Shown: in pieces, positions 1 through 9,754 of the stretch | Layout: each line of letters starts with the position of its first letter | Position numbering within the stretch: position 1 is the stretch's first letter | Source of the DNA: Zelonia costaricensis | Taxonomy: Eukaryota > Euglenozoa > Kinetoplastea > Trypanosomatida > Trypanosomatidae | Reading direction: 5' to 3' | DNA length: 46,744 nt | Assembly (NCBI GenBank): GCA_030849075.1 | Contig: JASAOO010003358.1 | Span: 1-46,744 of the forward strand | The notes under the pieces: generated by a model | Seen by the model: the letters and a program-made list of their open reading frames with translations, nothing else | Databases searched by the model: none | Told to the model about the DNA's origin: nothing | Made by a program: the position numbers and the translations under genes

Positions 1-207
1 ACATCACATGTGGCGACCGCGTGGTGACGGCGATGCCGCAACGCTGAAGGTGCGCCTCTTCCCGCACAGCGGACGCACCCACCACCATCCCCTCCCTCCC
101 TCCCACCCGCCCCTTTGCGCAGGTGACAACACCCACAGGAACACCACTTCCCGCGTTTCTCACTTCTCTCTCAGCCACGTCGTCACTCTCCTTGCACATC
201 AGCGCAG
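1..207 (-). other. 3' flank of the leftmost gene
   Basis: This is the region downstream (sense direction) of the TAG stop at 210-208. It should hold the 3' UTR of the 208-1188 gene and perhaps the start of the next intergenic region. On the sense strand it is G-rich with short TG stretches. I see no gene in it. Confidence 0.5.
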
Positions 208-1188
208 CTACGGAGCGCCGGTGAAGTGCACCGACGGGCCAAGAGGAAGCTCTTCGGCTGCGGCCACGGCGGCGTTGTTGTCCATCAGGATGAACTTCTG
301 CTCCTCCTCGTTGTCTTCGTCGTGCATCTCCGGCTTCACGGACATCGCTTCCGCGACGCCAGACTCAGCAGCAGCTGCAGCTGCCGGGTTGGTGGACAGC
401 TCGAGCTCGAGCTCTGCCTGCCGCTGCTCCGCTGCAAGAAGCAGGCGTGCCTGCTCCTCGGCCTCCGCGGCGCGCCGGCGCTCTTCCAGCTCCGCCTGCT
501 CCTCCCGCAGCTCGTTCAAATCGCGGATGCGCGACTGCCGCTGCAGGCGCAGCTGCGTCTCGAACTCCATCGCGTGCGCCAGTGCCTCCTTCCCGCACCG
601 CGACAGCAGCTGCAGCGTGTCCTCCATCGGCAGCTTTACGAAGGTGACGTGGTTGAACTCGTAAAGCAGCCGCAGGTAGGTGTCGAGCTGCTTGTGGTGG
701 TACGTGCTGAGCTCCTCGTCCTGCCGCATGGCCGCAAGACTTGACGCCGGCGGGTGCGCCTCCGCCCCCGACTCCTCGTCGCACCCTGCCGCCGCCTCGG
801 CGCGGTGACGCGCCTCGAACAGCGAAAACACATCGTCCTCTTCCGGCTGCCCTGTCGGCCCTGCAGACGCCAGCTCCGCCCTTCGCGCCATCGCACGCGC
901 CCGCGCCGCGTCGATGCCGTCGGGTGGGTACATCAGAATTGGGTTGCGTGCCACCATCGCGTGCAGGCGGCGAAATCCGTCCTCGCCGTACACGACGGTG
1001 CGGAAGCGGTTGATGCCGCGTATGTCGCGCCCGCGCTTGCGCGATCCGGCCGCGACGGCAGGGCCCTCCAGCGCCGTGGCGCCGCCTGCATCTCCGAACG
1101 GGCTGGCCAGCCCCATCACCCGGCTGCCGCTGCCGGTGGGGTCCACGGTCATCGGCGGGTGGTACTCGTTGTCGCGTTGCTTGTACAT
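208..1188 (-). CDS. Hypothetical coiled-coil protein (326 aa)
   Basis: I do not recognise the family. The frame can extend to 1254, but the added 22 residues are a Leu/Phe run translated from a pyrimidine tract, so I chose the Met at 1188 (MYKQRDNEYHPP). Residues 50-105 contain a basic patch (SRKRGRDIRG) followed by a compact segment (TVVYGEDGFRRLHAMVARNP) that looks conserved rather than low-complexity. Residues 155-215 are predicted helical (STYHHKQLDTYLRLLYEFNH). Residues 220-265 form a Glu/Arg/Ala-rich coiled coil (LNELREEQAELEERRRAAEA), followed by poly-Ala and an acidic stretch (HDEDNEEEQ). No signal peptide or membrane segment is visible. The basic patch would suit a nuclear or RNA-associated protein, but that is inference only. 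It is the last gene in the sense direction within this window. Confidence 0.75.
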   Translation of the reverse strand: MYKQRDNEYHPPMTVDPTGSGSRVMGLASPFGDAGGATALEGPAVAAGSRKRGRDIRGINRFRTVVYGEDGFRRLHAMVARNPILMYPPDGIDAARARAMARRAELASAGPTGQPEEDDVFSLFEARHRAEAAAGCDEESGAEAHPPASSLAAMRQDEELSTYHHKQLDTYLRLLYEFNHVTFVKLPMEDTLQLLSRCGKEALAHAMEFETQLRLQRQSRIRDLNELREEQAELEERRRAAEAEEQARLLLAAEQRQAELELELSTNPAAAAAAESGVAEAMSVKPEMHDEDNEEEQKFILMDNNAAVAAAEELPLGPSVHFTGAP

Positions 1189-2302
1189 CGCCGTGCGTGC
1201 GCCAAGACAGTAAAGGAACAAGAGGAAGAGGAAGAGGAAGAGAGACACCACCACTCTGCACGCGTGCGCTACCAGAGCGCGTTGATGTACGCGTATGTGT
1301 GTTGCGCACGCAGCGAACAGCTTCGGCGGTAGACACCTTCAGCACACACACGGGAGTACACCGACGAAACGCTCTAGGAAACGAGAAAGAGCTGTGTCGC
1401 AGACGGAGGGGGGGGGAGGGGAGGGGAGGGGGCAGGCAGGCAGTGGCTGCGCAGGCGGGATTGACTCGGGCGACACTCACAGTCACACACATACACACAC
1501 ACACACACAGACAGACACACACAACCACACAACAGCAGGGGTGTTTACTGCGTGTGACGTGGTGGTGTGGCGATGACGGAGTGGTGCTTCGCGCGCGAGC
1601 GTCAGGTCTGCGCGTTGTTCTATGGATCGATGGGAAGTCACGCACGTCAATCGTGCAGTAGTAGCGGTGGTGATGACAAAGGATGACGGAAGGGGAGGGG
1701 ACAGGTGAGTCGGTGGGGTGAGGGTGGAGTGGGTTGGGGGGGGGGGGGTTCGGCCCGCAGGGTGGTGTACCGGGGGAACAGAAACCGAAGAAGCGGCTTG
1801 CTCGCAGTGGCGAGGCGTGCGACACACAGACACACACTGCACGTGGACTGGCAAGAACAACGCAGCCACGAAGGAAGACACAAGGTAGAGGGGGGGGGGG
1901 AACGGAGAAAGAGGAGGAGGGTACATTATTGAAGCTCCCCACGCGCCAGTCGTGCGCCTCGCCAAGGTTTGTCAGCGTCTACCGTGGCGAGAAGCGGTGC
2001 TGGTGACGGCTGCACATCGGCGCACGACGTCCGCGAGTTTCGACGCTGCGCCGAGGACCCGCTGAGCACCATCGTGGGCTGGTGCGCGCATCAAGCAATC
2101 AAGTTGCCAGGGGAGAGGGCGACCACGTGGTTTGTTGTTGTTGGGAAAGGGAGTTACTCGGTCGTAGCATTACGCACCCATGAAGACGTCCACGCACTTT
2201 AACACGTACACACACACACACACACACACGACCCTTTTGGCGGACACACCAGCGGCGAAGCCTCGCGGCTCGCCCTGTCGGACCTCCTCGGCCTGTCGCG
2301 TG
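1189..2302 (-). promoter_or_regulatory. Intergenic region with trans-splicing signals
   Basis: This spacer lies between the 2303-3901 gene and the 208-1188 gene. On the sense strand it has pyrimidine tracts at about 1405-1441 (CCT/C runs) and 1211-1247 (CTT repeats), which are candidates for the spliced-leader acceptor signal of the leftmost gene. The first AG dinucleotides after the longer tract and before the start codon lie near 1254-1257. CA-type repeats on the plus strand lie at 1486-1525 and 2208-2229, the latter about 75-95 bases after the upstream stop. No other gene is supported. Confidence 0.5.
2208..2229. repeat. (CA)n microsatellite
   Basis: An uninterrupted AC/CA run on the plus strand, TG on the coding strand, in the 3' flank of the 2303-3901 gene. 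Confidence 0.9.
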
Positions 2303-3901
2303 TCACCCCGTCTTCCTCTTCTTTGCCTGCCTCACGACGAGCGACGCCATCGAGGCGGCGGACGCTGGCGCCCTTCGTGCTGTCTTGGGTGCCGCTGCAG
2401 CTGCCTTGGTGGCGGCGCCGCGGCTGCTGCTGCTGCTACCGCGCTGCGACAGCGCCGCGCCCTCGCTTCGCTTCCCCCGCTTCACGTCCACTGCCGGCGT
2501 GGCCGATGCAGAAGCGGCGGGGCTGGGCGTCAGCAGGCTTCGCACGGGCAGCCCGTTTTCGAGCAGAGCGTCCTCGGGCTGCAAGCTCGGGCCCTTCACG
2601 AGCCCAGCGCTCATAAACGTCGTCGTGCGGTTGAGCTGCTGAATCGCGAGCGCGGTCGCCCGGTCTCGCACAACGCTGCGCACGACGGAGGTGGCGATGC
2701 GGGACGGGTCCTGCAGGACACCCACGTCGGGCAGACGCGCGACGTGCGTGGGGGCAGGCGCGGCACTCGTGGCGTTCGCGGTGGCCGTCGTGGGGGCCGC
2801 CTTATCCTTCTCGACATCCCCAACGCCGTCGTCGTCGTCCACCGCCTCCGCACCCCCATCGTCGCTCACGTCGTCCCCGCCGCTGCTGGAGCTCGTGTCT
2901 GCTGCTGCTGCTGCTGCGGCCTCAGCTTCCGCTTCGGCGTCCGCAGCGTCGTGCGCAGCCGACCCGCTCACCCCCTCGCGCATCGTCGTCGCCGGCAGTA
3001 ATAGCGACCCCATCTCCCGCAGCGGGACGGTGCGGTGGTGCAGCGGGTCGGTTACCATCAACTGGCCTGCCTCAGCAGCCCCGCCCTCTTCCGTGAAGAC
3101 AAGCCGCTTGCCGAGCCCCACAAGCAGGCTCTCGCGGCGTCGCTGTGCCCGCTTGGCGAGCCACGAGGGGTGCGGGCAGAGGTAGTTGTACTTGAGCCCA
3201 AGCTGCTTCGCCTTCTTCTCGGCCTTACGGCGCACGAGCTTCTCCGCGATGAGGTCGATGGGGTGGGGACCTTGCTGGTACCAGGCAAGCTTCTCGTCCA
3301 TCAGGTCGTGCAGCTTGAAGTCGCGTGCCTGCGCCTCCGCCTTCTTCTGCGCTTCCGTCACGGTGAGGCGGAGGAACTCACGGCGGCCCTTGCGCGTCAT
3401 GCCCTCCAGCTGCAGGCCGCGCTGTGCCGCGTCGTTCAGGGCGCGCTGATGCTTGCTCAGGACGCTGAGCGGGTCCTTCTTCGCCATCAGCTCGCGTTTT
3501 TCGGCCTCGCGGCGCTGCGCCTCGGCTCGGTCGCGGGCATCGCGCTCGGCGCGCCGCTCCGCCGGTGAGGAGAAGAGGTACGAGAAGCTCGCGCTCACAG
3601 GGATGCCATCCTCGTTCACCGCCTCCGCCGCGGCTGCCGATGGAGGTGAGGAGGAGGCGAGCGGCGCCGCATCGCGCGCTTCGAGCTGCCGCTCGATGTC
3701 CGCGGACGCCTTTAGCGACACCCCGCTCGTGCCGTCGCGCAGCCGCTTTAGATTGACGCCGGACATGAAGCTGCTCCACTCCCGCCTCCACGCGTTCTCG
3801 CCCTTCTCCACCACCGCGGCGTAGCGACCACGGCTGTCGTGGCCGCCGCTGGAAGCGGCTGCGGCACCCGCGCCGCCGCCACTGCTGCCTGAGCGGGGCA
3901 T
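2303..3901 (-). CDS. Hypothetical charged coiled-coil protein (532 aa)
   Basis: I do not recognise the family. The reading frame is open to 4267, but the upstream part is Pro/Leu-rich translation of C-rich spacer. The Met at 3901 (MPRSGSSGGG) is the best start because it precedes the first normal protein sequence (RYAAVVEKGENAWRREWSSF). About residues 105-150 form a strongly charged helix (AERRAERDARDRAEAQRREA). Residues 210-265 hold a basic, likely conserved block with the motifs GPHPIDLIAEKLVRRKAEKK and LCPHPSWLAKRAQRRRESLL. A Ser/Asp-rich acidic stretch follows (nt about 2790-2900), then a Lys/Ala-rich tail ending in KKRKTG, which could be a nuclear localisation signal. It has no signal peptide or membrane segment. 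A nuclear or ribosome-biogenesis role would fit the composition, but this is a guess. Confidence 0.75.
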   Translation of the reverse strand: MPRSGSSGGGAGAAAASSGGHDSRGRYAAVVEKGENAWRREWSSFMSGVNLKRLRDGTSGVSLKASADIERQLEARDAAPLASSSPPSAAAAEAVNEDGIPVSASFSYLFSSPAERRAERDARDRAEAQRREAEKRELMAKKDPLSVLSKHQRALNDAAQRGLQLEGMTRKGRREFLRLTVTEAQKKAEAQARDFKLHDLMDEKLAWYQQGPHPIDLIAEKLVRRKAEKKAKQLGLKYNYLCPHPSWLAKRAQRRRESLLVGLGKRLVFTEEGGAAEAGQLMVTDPLHHRTVPLREMGSLLLPATTMREGVSGSAAHDAADAEAEAEAAAAAAADTSSSSGGDDVSDDGGAEAVDDDDGVGDVEKDKAAPTTATANATSAAPAPTHVARLPDVGVLQDPSRIATSVVRSVVRDRATALAIQQLNRTTTFMSAGLVKGPSLQPEDALLENGLPVRSLLTPSPAASASATPAVDVKRGKRSEGAALSQRGSSSSSRGAATKAAAAAPKTARRAPASAASMASLVVRQAKKRKTG

Positions 3902-4492
3902 GAGGACGGCCAACCCGGGGAGGGGGAGGGGGGGGCCCTGGGGAAGGGTCGGTGAAGTAGTGGGCAACAGCGTCAGGGTCACCAAGAGAGTTTCCCAGCT
4001 AGAGGGAGGGGCAGTGATGAGGCGTGTGTTGCCGCCTTGTGCAAGTCGATGCCGGCGCTGGGTGCGGGCGAGTGTGAGCCCAAGACAAGAGTGTGTAGAG
4101 GAGGAGTCGCAACGGGGATGGGGGAGGGGTGGATGGTACGGGAGGCGTGGGTTATGCAATATACAGCACGAAAAGAAGCGGGGGACCTGCCTTGCCCTCT
4201 TCCCCCTCGTGACGTCTTGCGACGGGCAAGCAGTCACCACAATCCATACACACACACACCCACACAAACACGTGCGCGGGTGGTGCCGGGAGGTGTTGTC
4301 CGTTCAAGGGGGACAAGAGAGAGAGACGAGGTGGCGATCCTCGCACGGGGCGCGTCATGAACGGCGAGGTCCGGCGTGTGCGTGTACATATGCATCCACG
4401 TCGCAGAGCCATTGCGCGTGCGTGCGTGGTTGCCACCTTCTTCTGCCGTAGCGCTCGCCCTCATCCTTCGTGATGTGCCACCCTGTCTTTCC

Positions 4493-4494
<2 letters not shown>

Positions 4495-4538
<44 letters not shown>
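4495..4538. repeat. (GT)22 microsatellite
   Basis: Forty-four bases of uninterrupted GT on the plus strand (CA on the coding strand), in the spacer about 600 bases upstream of the 3901 start. Confidence 0.95.
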
Positions 4539-4540
<2 letters not shown>

Positions 4541-5348
4541 CGCAGTCGGACATTGGCATGCGCGCGTTCGGCGCTCGTGGAAGAGGAAGAAGAACCTAAA
4601 ACAGAACAAAGGGGGAGTGAGAGTACACGATGGCGGGGGGGGGGCGCCGGCGTGCATAACGCGGCACATCTGAGGAGCAGCGTGAAGGGCTGGGGTTTGT
4701 GTGTGAGGGCGAGACGAGGGAGGGGATAGGTCGGGGATGGAGGCGAAGTGCTCGTGGTGATGGTAGTAGAGGGAGGGGGTGGGGTGGGGGAAGGAGGCCT
4801 GCGCTGGGCTCGGCTGCGCGGGGGAGGGGGGGGGGGCCACGGTGAGCGGGAGGAGGGACGGCCGGGGCACCAACAACGCAGGAAGCTCTAAGCAATTCGT
4901 GTGCAAGGGAGGCCCCCATGCATCCACCGAGGTGCCCGCCGCTTCCACACCAAAAAGGAAACTAAAACAGGACGCCGACAACGCCATTAACAACCGAAGA
5001 ATGCACTCCCGCAGCGAACTCTCCGCCCCACCGCGCCATCCCCTCTCCTACTCCATCCCCACCCCCTTTCCCCCCTCCACACATCACCACGTCGCGACGT
5101 TCACGAGGAGGGGACCAACCGAAGAGGAGCACGATCTCAAGAAGAAGAACAACACAAATCGAAGAGGAGGAGTGGGAGGGGGGGGGAGGGAGGCGGTGGA
5201 GGTGTGGAAGAGGTGGGGGTCGTGTTGACCATAGAGACTTGCCTCCTCGCCTTCGCTTTCGCCCTCCCCCCTATTGCTCTCTCTCCCCTGTCAAGACTCG
5301 AGAAGGTGCGAGACGAAGAACCTGTGCAACGCTGACTGACACGCAACC

Positions 5349-5399
5349 ACACACACATACACACACACACCAGCACACACACACAGACAGACACACACA
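5349..5399. repeat. Imperfect CA-rich microsatellite
   Basis: A CA-rich stretch on the plus strand with CAG and TA interruptions, roughly 215-265 bases after the stop codon of the LRR gene. Confidence 0.85.
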
Positions 5400-5614
5400 T
5401 TCACGTACTCGTACACGGTAAAGACATCAGCATCTCTCCCCACACAAAGCGGCATACGTACACGAAGACACGCACACGAATATGCTCAAGGCTCCGTTCT
5501 TCTTGTTGATTGCTAAGCTCGTGTTGCGGCCGTGCAGCGAGGCGCCCCTCCCCCCATCCCACACCGCCCCCACTCATCCTCAGCATCGATGCGTGTGTCT
5601 GTGTGTGCGTGCGT

Positions 5615-8398
5615 CTACTTGCGCCCAGCCGCGGCACCGACATTGGCGTCCGAGGTGGACTTGGTGGAGAGGGACTGCGGCGAGAGTGACGTGGGCGGCG
5701 TGGCTTCGTGGATGGGGTCGAGCGCTACGCCGAGCCCGCGCGGGTACGACGGCTTCGCCGCCGCGAAGTGCGTCGGCACCGACTCCGCGCGCACGACGGC
5801 GGACTGCGGCAGCAGGCGCTGGCGATCCGCCGACTGCAGCGGCAGCATCGATCGCGTCGAGGCGGTTCCGCCGGCCCGCGGGGCGGACGCAGAGTACTTT
5901 GCAGGCATGCCCGCTGTCGCTGTGACGCTGCCTTGGCGCAGACTCATGAGCGAGCCGCGGCGTGGCGCGGGCAGCGGTGCGGTGTACGTGCCGGGCTCCG
6001 CCAGCTCCGTGTCCACCATGGTCCGTGTCGTCGGCTTCATGGCGCAGCTCTGCAGCGACAGCACCGACAGCCGCGGCAGCGTCTGCACAATGCGCAGCAG
6101 GTGCGGCAGTGCGGCGTCGGTGATGGGGTTGCGGGACAGGCTCAGGTGCTCGAGGGCGGGGTGGTAGCGCGTGGCACGCAGCAGCGCGTCCAGCGCGGCG
6201 TCGGTGATGTCGTTCTCGCTGAGGTCCAGGTGGCGGAGGCGGTACAGCCGCGGCACGACCCCTTCCACCACCGCGGCGACCCCGCGATCGCCGAGGTGCA
6301 GCCCACCGAGCAGCATCGCCTCAGCCGACCGGTCGTGGTCGATGCGCTTGAGGTGGTCCAGCACAGTGTTGTTGGGCCGCGCGCGGTACACGAGGCAGCT
6401 GGCCAGGTAGGAGCTGCGCAGCGGGGCCAGGTCGGTGATGCGCAGCTGCAGCGCCTCGTACGACTGGAGCGCGGGCGTCACCTTGCCATTGACGTCCCGC
6501 TGGAAGGCCGTGAAGCCGTTCTTGTACTGCTGCAGCGGGCCCTGATCGTACTCACGGGTGAAGACCACCCCGAGGGCGTCCGTCAGGAGCGCCATGCCGT
6601 CCATGGCGTACAGTTCGCCGTACAACTCCTCGAGCCGGCGCAGCCGTGCTCGCCCTGGCGACGCCGCCGCCGCGTCGTGCACATCCTCCGCCTCCGCCCC
6701 GGCGGCCTCCGGCTCCATCCCGGCAACCGCGCCGAGCACGTTTGGGTACGTGACGGTGCTGCCGAGGTCCGTGCCGGACTCCTCCTGCATCGCCGAGTCG
6801 TTGCCTCGCAAGGTCGGCGCGCTTGGGGTGGGCGAGGTGTTGCCGGTGTGCCCGCGGTGCACCGGTCCTGCCGCTGCGGCGCTGGTGGCAGGCGGGTGTG
6901 GATGGCGCCGCTCCGCCGGAGCCCCAGACGCTCGCTTGCGCGCTGATCCCACCCCACCACTGCCACCCCCACCGGCCTTGATCGGTGTGGGCGCGGCCGA
7001 GTTGGGGCCGAAGCTGCCGCTGCGCAGGATGCTGCCGCCGTTCCCGTGGGAGCCGCTCTGGGCTTCCACCGCACCGCCCTCCTCGTAGCGTGGGTCGGCG
7101 GTGGCTGGTGGGTTCGACGCGTGGCGGCGGAGGTGGTTCGCGGGGGAGGCGATCGGGGTCTGCGCCGTCGACCGCGACCCGCCGTTGCTCCCGTGCGCGG
7201 TGCCCGTGTAGTGGGGGGCGAGGTACGCGTTGTCGGGCGTGTAGGTTGGCGGGTACGGGCGGCGGCCGTCCCCGCTGCCATCGCCGTTGCCTGTGTTGTT
7301 GGTGTTGCCCGACACGGCCCGGCGTACCGCCGGTTGCGGCTGCGACGAGGTCGGTGGCACCGGCGCGAGGCCGTGGTGGAGGTACAGCGGGGACGGGCCG
7401 GCGCTGTAGTTGACGGCGCATGTGGCAGGCGCGAGCATCGAGACCACCCCCGCGGTGGCACTGCCGGCGCCGCTGAGGTTCGGGCTGGCGGCGACACTCA
7501 CCCCAGCCGCCGGTGAGGCGCTGAGACTGGCGATGCGGCCGTTGGACATCATCGACGAGTTCGAAGGGCGTCCGCCGGCGCCGGGGCTCCCCACAGCGGG
7601 GGACGTTGCCACCGCCGCCGCTGCGGCTGCGGCTGCACCGCGGGACCCACTGCCCGCCCCCGCCGATGGTGCCACTGCCGTGCTCGGGTGGCTGAGCTGA
7701 GTGGGGAGGTGCTCGATGGCGGCCGCGAGGCGCGGCGGCACGTCTACGCCCGACTCGTCCAGCAGCTTCACCGAATCCTTCAAGAGAGTGCGGAGCTTGG
7801 CGAGGATGCCGACGGTGGCGCCGCCCGGCAGGACTTCGAGCCCACTGGACGCACAGAGGTGCACGTCCTCCCGCACGAGCGTCAGGAGCACCTCGAGGGC
7901 TCGCTGATACTGCTCGCACAGCACGCGGTAGTTGATGCCGCCGTTGAGGTAGCAGCAGAGGTCCTCGGCGCAGATGTACAGCTCCCGTTCCTCCCAGTAC
8001 GGCGCCGGGCGGGTGTGCGGCGGCACGATGGATTCGCGTGGTGTCTCGTAGCGCCGCACCACGGACTGGGAGCCGGAGGAGGGGCGGGTGTTCTGCGACT
8101 TGCTGCCACCCGGTCCGGCGGCAGTGGCAGTGGTGGTCGTGTTGTGCGCGTTCAGGTGATGGCTGCCGCCGGCGATGACGGCGCTGTCGCCCAAGATGGA
8201 GTGCGGCGTGGGCGGAACGCCGAGTGTGGGCACCATGGGCGAGGGGAACGGCGTCATGGCCGTGCGGCGGCGCTGGTACACCTCATAGCGCTTGTTCAGC
8301 GATTGAATTATGGCTCCGAGGTTGGTGATGCCGATCGCGCCGCCGGTGCCACTCCGCGCGGTCGAGTCTAAGCCCTCGTCCCCGCTGCTCGTGGACAT
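5615..8398 (-). CDS. Leucine-rich-repeat protein (927 aa)
   Basis: A large protein of unknown role with a short LRR segment near its C-terminus. The frame is open to 8494, but the Met at 8398 (MSTSSGDEGLDS) begins the protein-like sequence. Near the N-terminus is GAIIQSLNKRYEVYQRRRTA. Around residues 130-240 is a Cys/Leu-rich helical block (ELYICAEDLCCYLNGGINYR, then EVLLTLVREDVHLC and LLKDSVKLLDESGVDVPP). A long Gly/Ser/Ala/Pro-rich disordered region follows to about residue 600. At about 720-775 there are LRR-type repeats of the RNI/internalin style: LRHLDLSENDITDAALDALL, then LEHLSLSRNPITDAALPHLL, then LSVLSLQSC. The tail is Ser/Thr-rich. LRRs usually bind proteins, and many trypanosomatid LRR proteins are flagellar or cytoskeletal, but nothing here fixes the location. 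Confidence 0.8.
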   Translation of the reverse strand: MSTSSGDEGLDSTARSGTGGAIGITNLGAIIQSLNKRYEVYQRRRTAMTPFPSPMVPTLGVPPTPHSILGDSAVIAGGSHHLNAHNTTTTATAAGPGGSKSQNTRPSSGSQSVVRRYETPRESIVPPHTRPAPYWEERELYICAEDLCCYLNGGINYRVLCEQYQRALEVLLTLVREDVHLCASSGLEVLPGGATVGILAKLRTLLKDSVKLLDESGVDVPPRLAAAIEHLPTQLSHPSTAVAPSAGAGSGSRGAAAAAAAAVATSPAVGSPGAGGRPSNSSMMSNGRIASLSASPAAGVSVAASPNLSGAGSATAGVVSMLAPATCAVNYSAGPSPLYLHHGLAPVPPTSSQPQPAVRRAVSGNTNNTGNGDGSGDGRRPYPPTYTPDNAYLAPHYTGTAHGSNGGSRSTAQTPIASPANHLRRHASNPPATADPRYEEGGAVEAQSGSHGNGGSILRSGSFGPNSAAPTPIKAGGGGSGGVGSARKRASGAPAERRHPHPPATSAAAAGPVHRGHTGNTSPTPSAPTLRGNDSAMQEESGTDLGSTVTYPNVLGAVAGMEPEAAGAEAEDVHDAAAASPGRARLRRLEELYGELYAMDGMALLTDALGVVFTREYDQGPLQQYKNGFTAFQRDVNGKVTPALQSYEALQLRITDLAPLRSSYLASCLVYRARPNNTVLDHLKRIDHDRSAEAMLLGGLHLGDRGVAAVVEGVVPRLYRLRHLDLSENDITDAALDALLRATRYHPALEHLSLSRNPITDAALPHLLRIVQTLPRLSVLSLQSCAMKPTTRTMVDTELAEPGTYTAPLPAPRRGSLMSLRQGSVTATAGMPAKYSASAPRAGGTASTRSMLPLQSADRQRLLPQSAVVRAESVPTHFAAAKPSYPRGLGVALDPIHEATPPTSLSPQSLSTKSTSDANVGAAAGRK

Positions 8399-9309
8399 GG
8401 CGTGGCGGTGGTGGCGGAGCAGGAGTGCGGAGGGCCCGTGTTGAGGGGGCAGGGGGCAGAGGAGGGAGAGTCCTAAGATGGCACTCGCACACACACAGAC
8501 ACAGACACACAGACACAGAAGCTGGGAAACGAACCAGAAGCGTGCGCGCTGCGTTCACGCGGGCCGATTCTGTGTGTGTGTGTAGCGTCACACAAGACGC
8601 GGCTGCATGCAGGTGCGTAGAGGGGTCGGAGAGAGAGGGTAGGGGGAGGAAGGGAAGGGGGGGGGAGCAGCAGCAGCAGTGGGGGGGGGGACGGGGACGG
8701 GGGACGGTCTGCCCTGCGGGCTCACCAAGGTACGAGAGGGGAGCAGCGAGCGATGAAGGAAGACGAAGGATAACGTGTTCGAGGGATGCACACTGCACGG
8801 TAGGTGAAGGCGGTGTTGAGGGGAGAAAGGGGGGAGTGGAGGGGAGGGAGAAGGGCGGACCGGGTGACTTTCCAACGACTCTGGTGCGTATGTGTGTGTG
8901 TGTGTGTGTTGTGTGCGTGCAGTCGTTGCAGCGGGAACCGCCACAAGGGCCGTATGGAATCGGGAGGAGAGGGCAGGGGCAGGGGCAGGGGAGGGGGGTG
9001 GATGGGGGGACAGGAGGCGGCGGCGCCGGGTTCAAGGAATTCAAACACTGCGCGGTGCATTGACCGTGTGTGTGTGTGCTTACACAGCTGGCGAGGACAC
9101 ACACACACGCGCACGTATACGCACGCACACACTCAGAGGCGACGGAGAGGCTGAAACTCCGGCAGCTCCGCCACCGTGCACGTGTGCGCCGCGGTGCATT
9201 TTCCCACGCGGGGCTTGTCTGCCGCTCTCTCACTCGGTACGTGCGCTTTGCCTTTCGACTTCAAGGTCGTGATTCCATCGGTGAAAGGGAGGAGGAGGTG
9301 ATGTATGCA

Positions 9310-9366
9310 TGTGTCTCTGTGTGTATGTGTGTCCGTGCCACGCACACACACACACACACACACACA
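9310..9366. repeat. Adjacent GT-rich and CA-rich repeats (inverted, hairpin-capable)
   Basis: On the plus strand an imperfect GT-rich segment (9310-9338) runs directly into a (CA)n segment (9343-9366). Because TG and CA are reverse complements, the two halves can pair into an imperfect stem in RNA or single-stranded DNA. Confidence 0.8.
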
Positions 9367-9540
9367 ACGCAGCGCTTCACATCTCAACACACGGACACGG
9401 AGAGAAGAGAGGAGAAAGAGCATGAGGGCGCTCGGGGGAGGGGGGGGGGGCGACGCGACATGACGCAGAGCTGGGCTGCCTGTACATCGGAAACAACGAA
9501 TGCGAGAAGTAGGGAGTGGTATACCACATACACATCAACA

Positions 9541-9575
9541 TACACACACACACACACGCACACATACACACACAC
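9541..9575. repeat. (CA)n microsatellite
   Basis: A CA-rich run on the plus strand with single-base interruptions, about 180-215 bases after the stop codon of the 1780-aa gene. Confidence 0.85.
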
Positions 9576-9754
9576 GAACAAACTCGTGCGCGGGGCAAGC
9601 AGGATTCAGTGGGAGGGGGGGGGGGGAGGGTGAGCGCACGGCGGCGTTGGGCGTTTTCTCTCCGCGCGTCTAGGTCACAGATTCAGGGGAAAGGGAGGTT
9701 GTGGTGGTGGCCGCGGGTGCGGCGAGGCGAGGAGGAAGGCAGGCGGGGTAGCTG

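Larger units (their letters stand above)
3902..5614 (-). promoter_or_regulatory. Long intergenic region with pyrimidine tracts and microsatellites
   Basis: About 1.7 kb separates the LRR gene from the 2303-3901 gene. On the sense strand there are C/T tracts at about 3914-3935, 4097-4130, 4822-4840 and 5164-5196. The tracts nearest 3901 are candidates for its spliced-leader acceptor, while those near 5170 could mark 3' UTR or polyadenylation sites. A (GT)22 run lies at 4495-4538 and CA-type repeats at 4247-4275 and 5349-5399. The open frames here are Pro/His/Thr-rich translations of repeats and do not look like proteins. Confidence 0.5.
8399..9754 (-). promoter_or_regulatory. Intergenic region, repeat-rich
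   Basis: This spacer lies between the 1780-aa gene and the LRR gene. On the sense strand a long C/T-rich tract at about 8636-8700 is a plausible acceptor-directing pyrimidine tract for the LRR gene, and further tracts lie at 8818-8850, 8960-9000, 9430-9450 and 9610-9630. Alternating dinucleotide repeats occur at 8471-8517 (CA), 8571-8584 (GT), 8889-8910 (GT), 9065-9079 (GT), 9100-9132 (CA), 9310-9338 (GT), 9343-9366 (CA) and 9541-9575 (CA), all given for the plus strand. No gene is supported. Confidence 0.5.

Noticed and set aside
365..1942. A 525-residue minus-strand frame overlapping the leftmost gene
   Set aside because: Its N-terminal part is Cys/Val/Pro-rich translation of repeats and its C-terminal part is an out-of-frame, Arg/Gly/Ala-rich reading of the 208-1188 gene.
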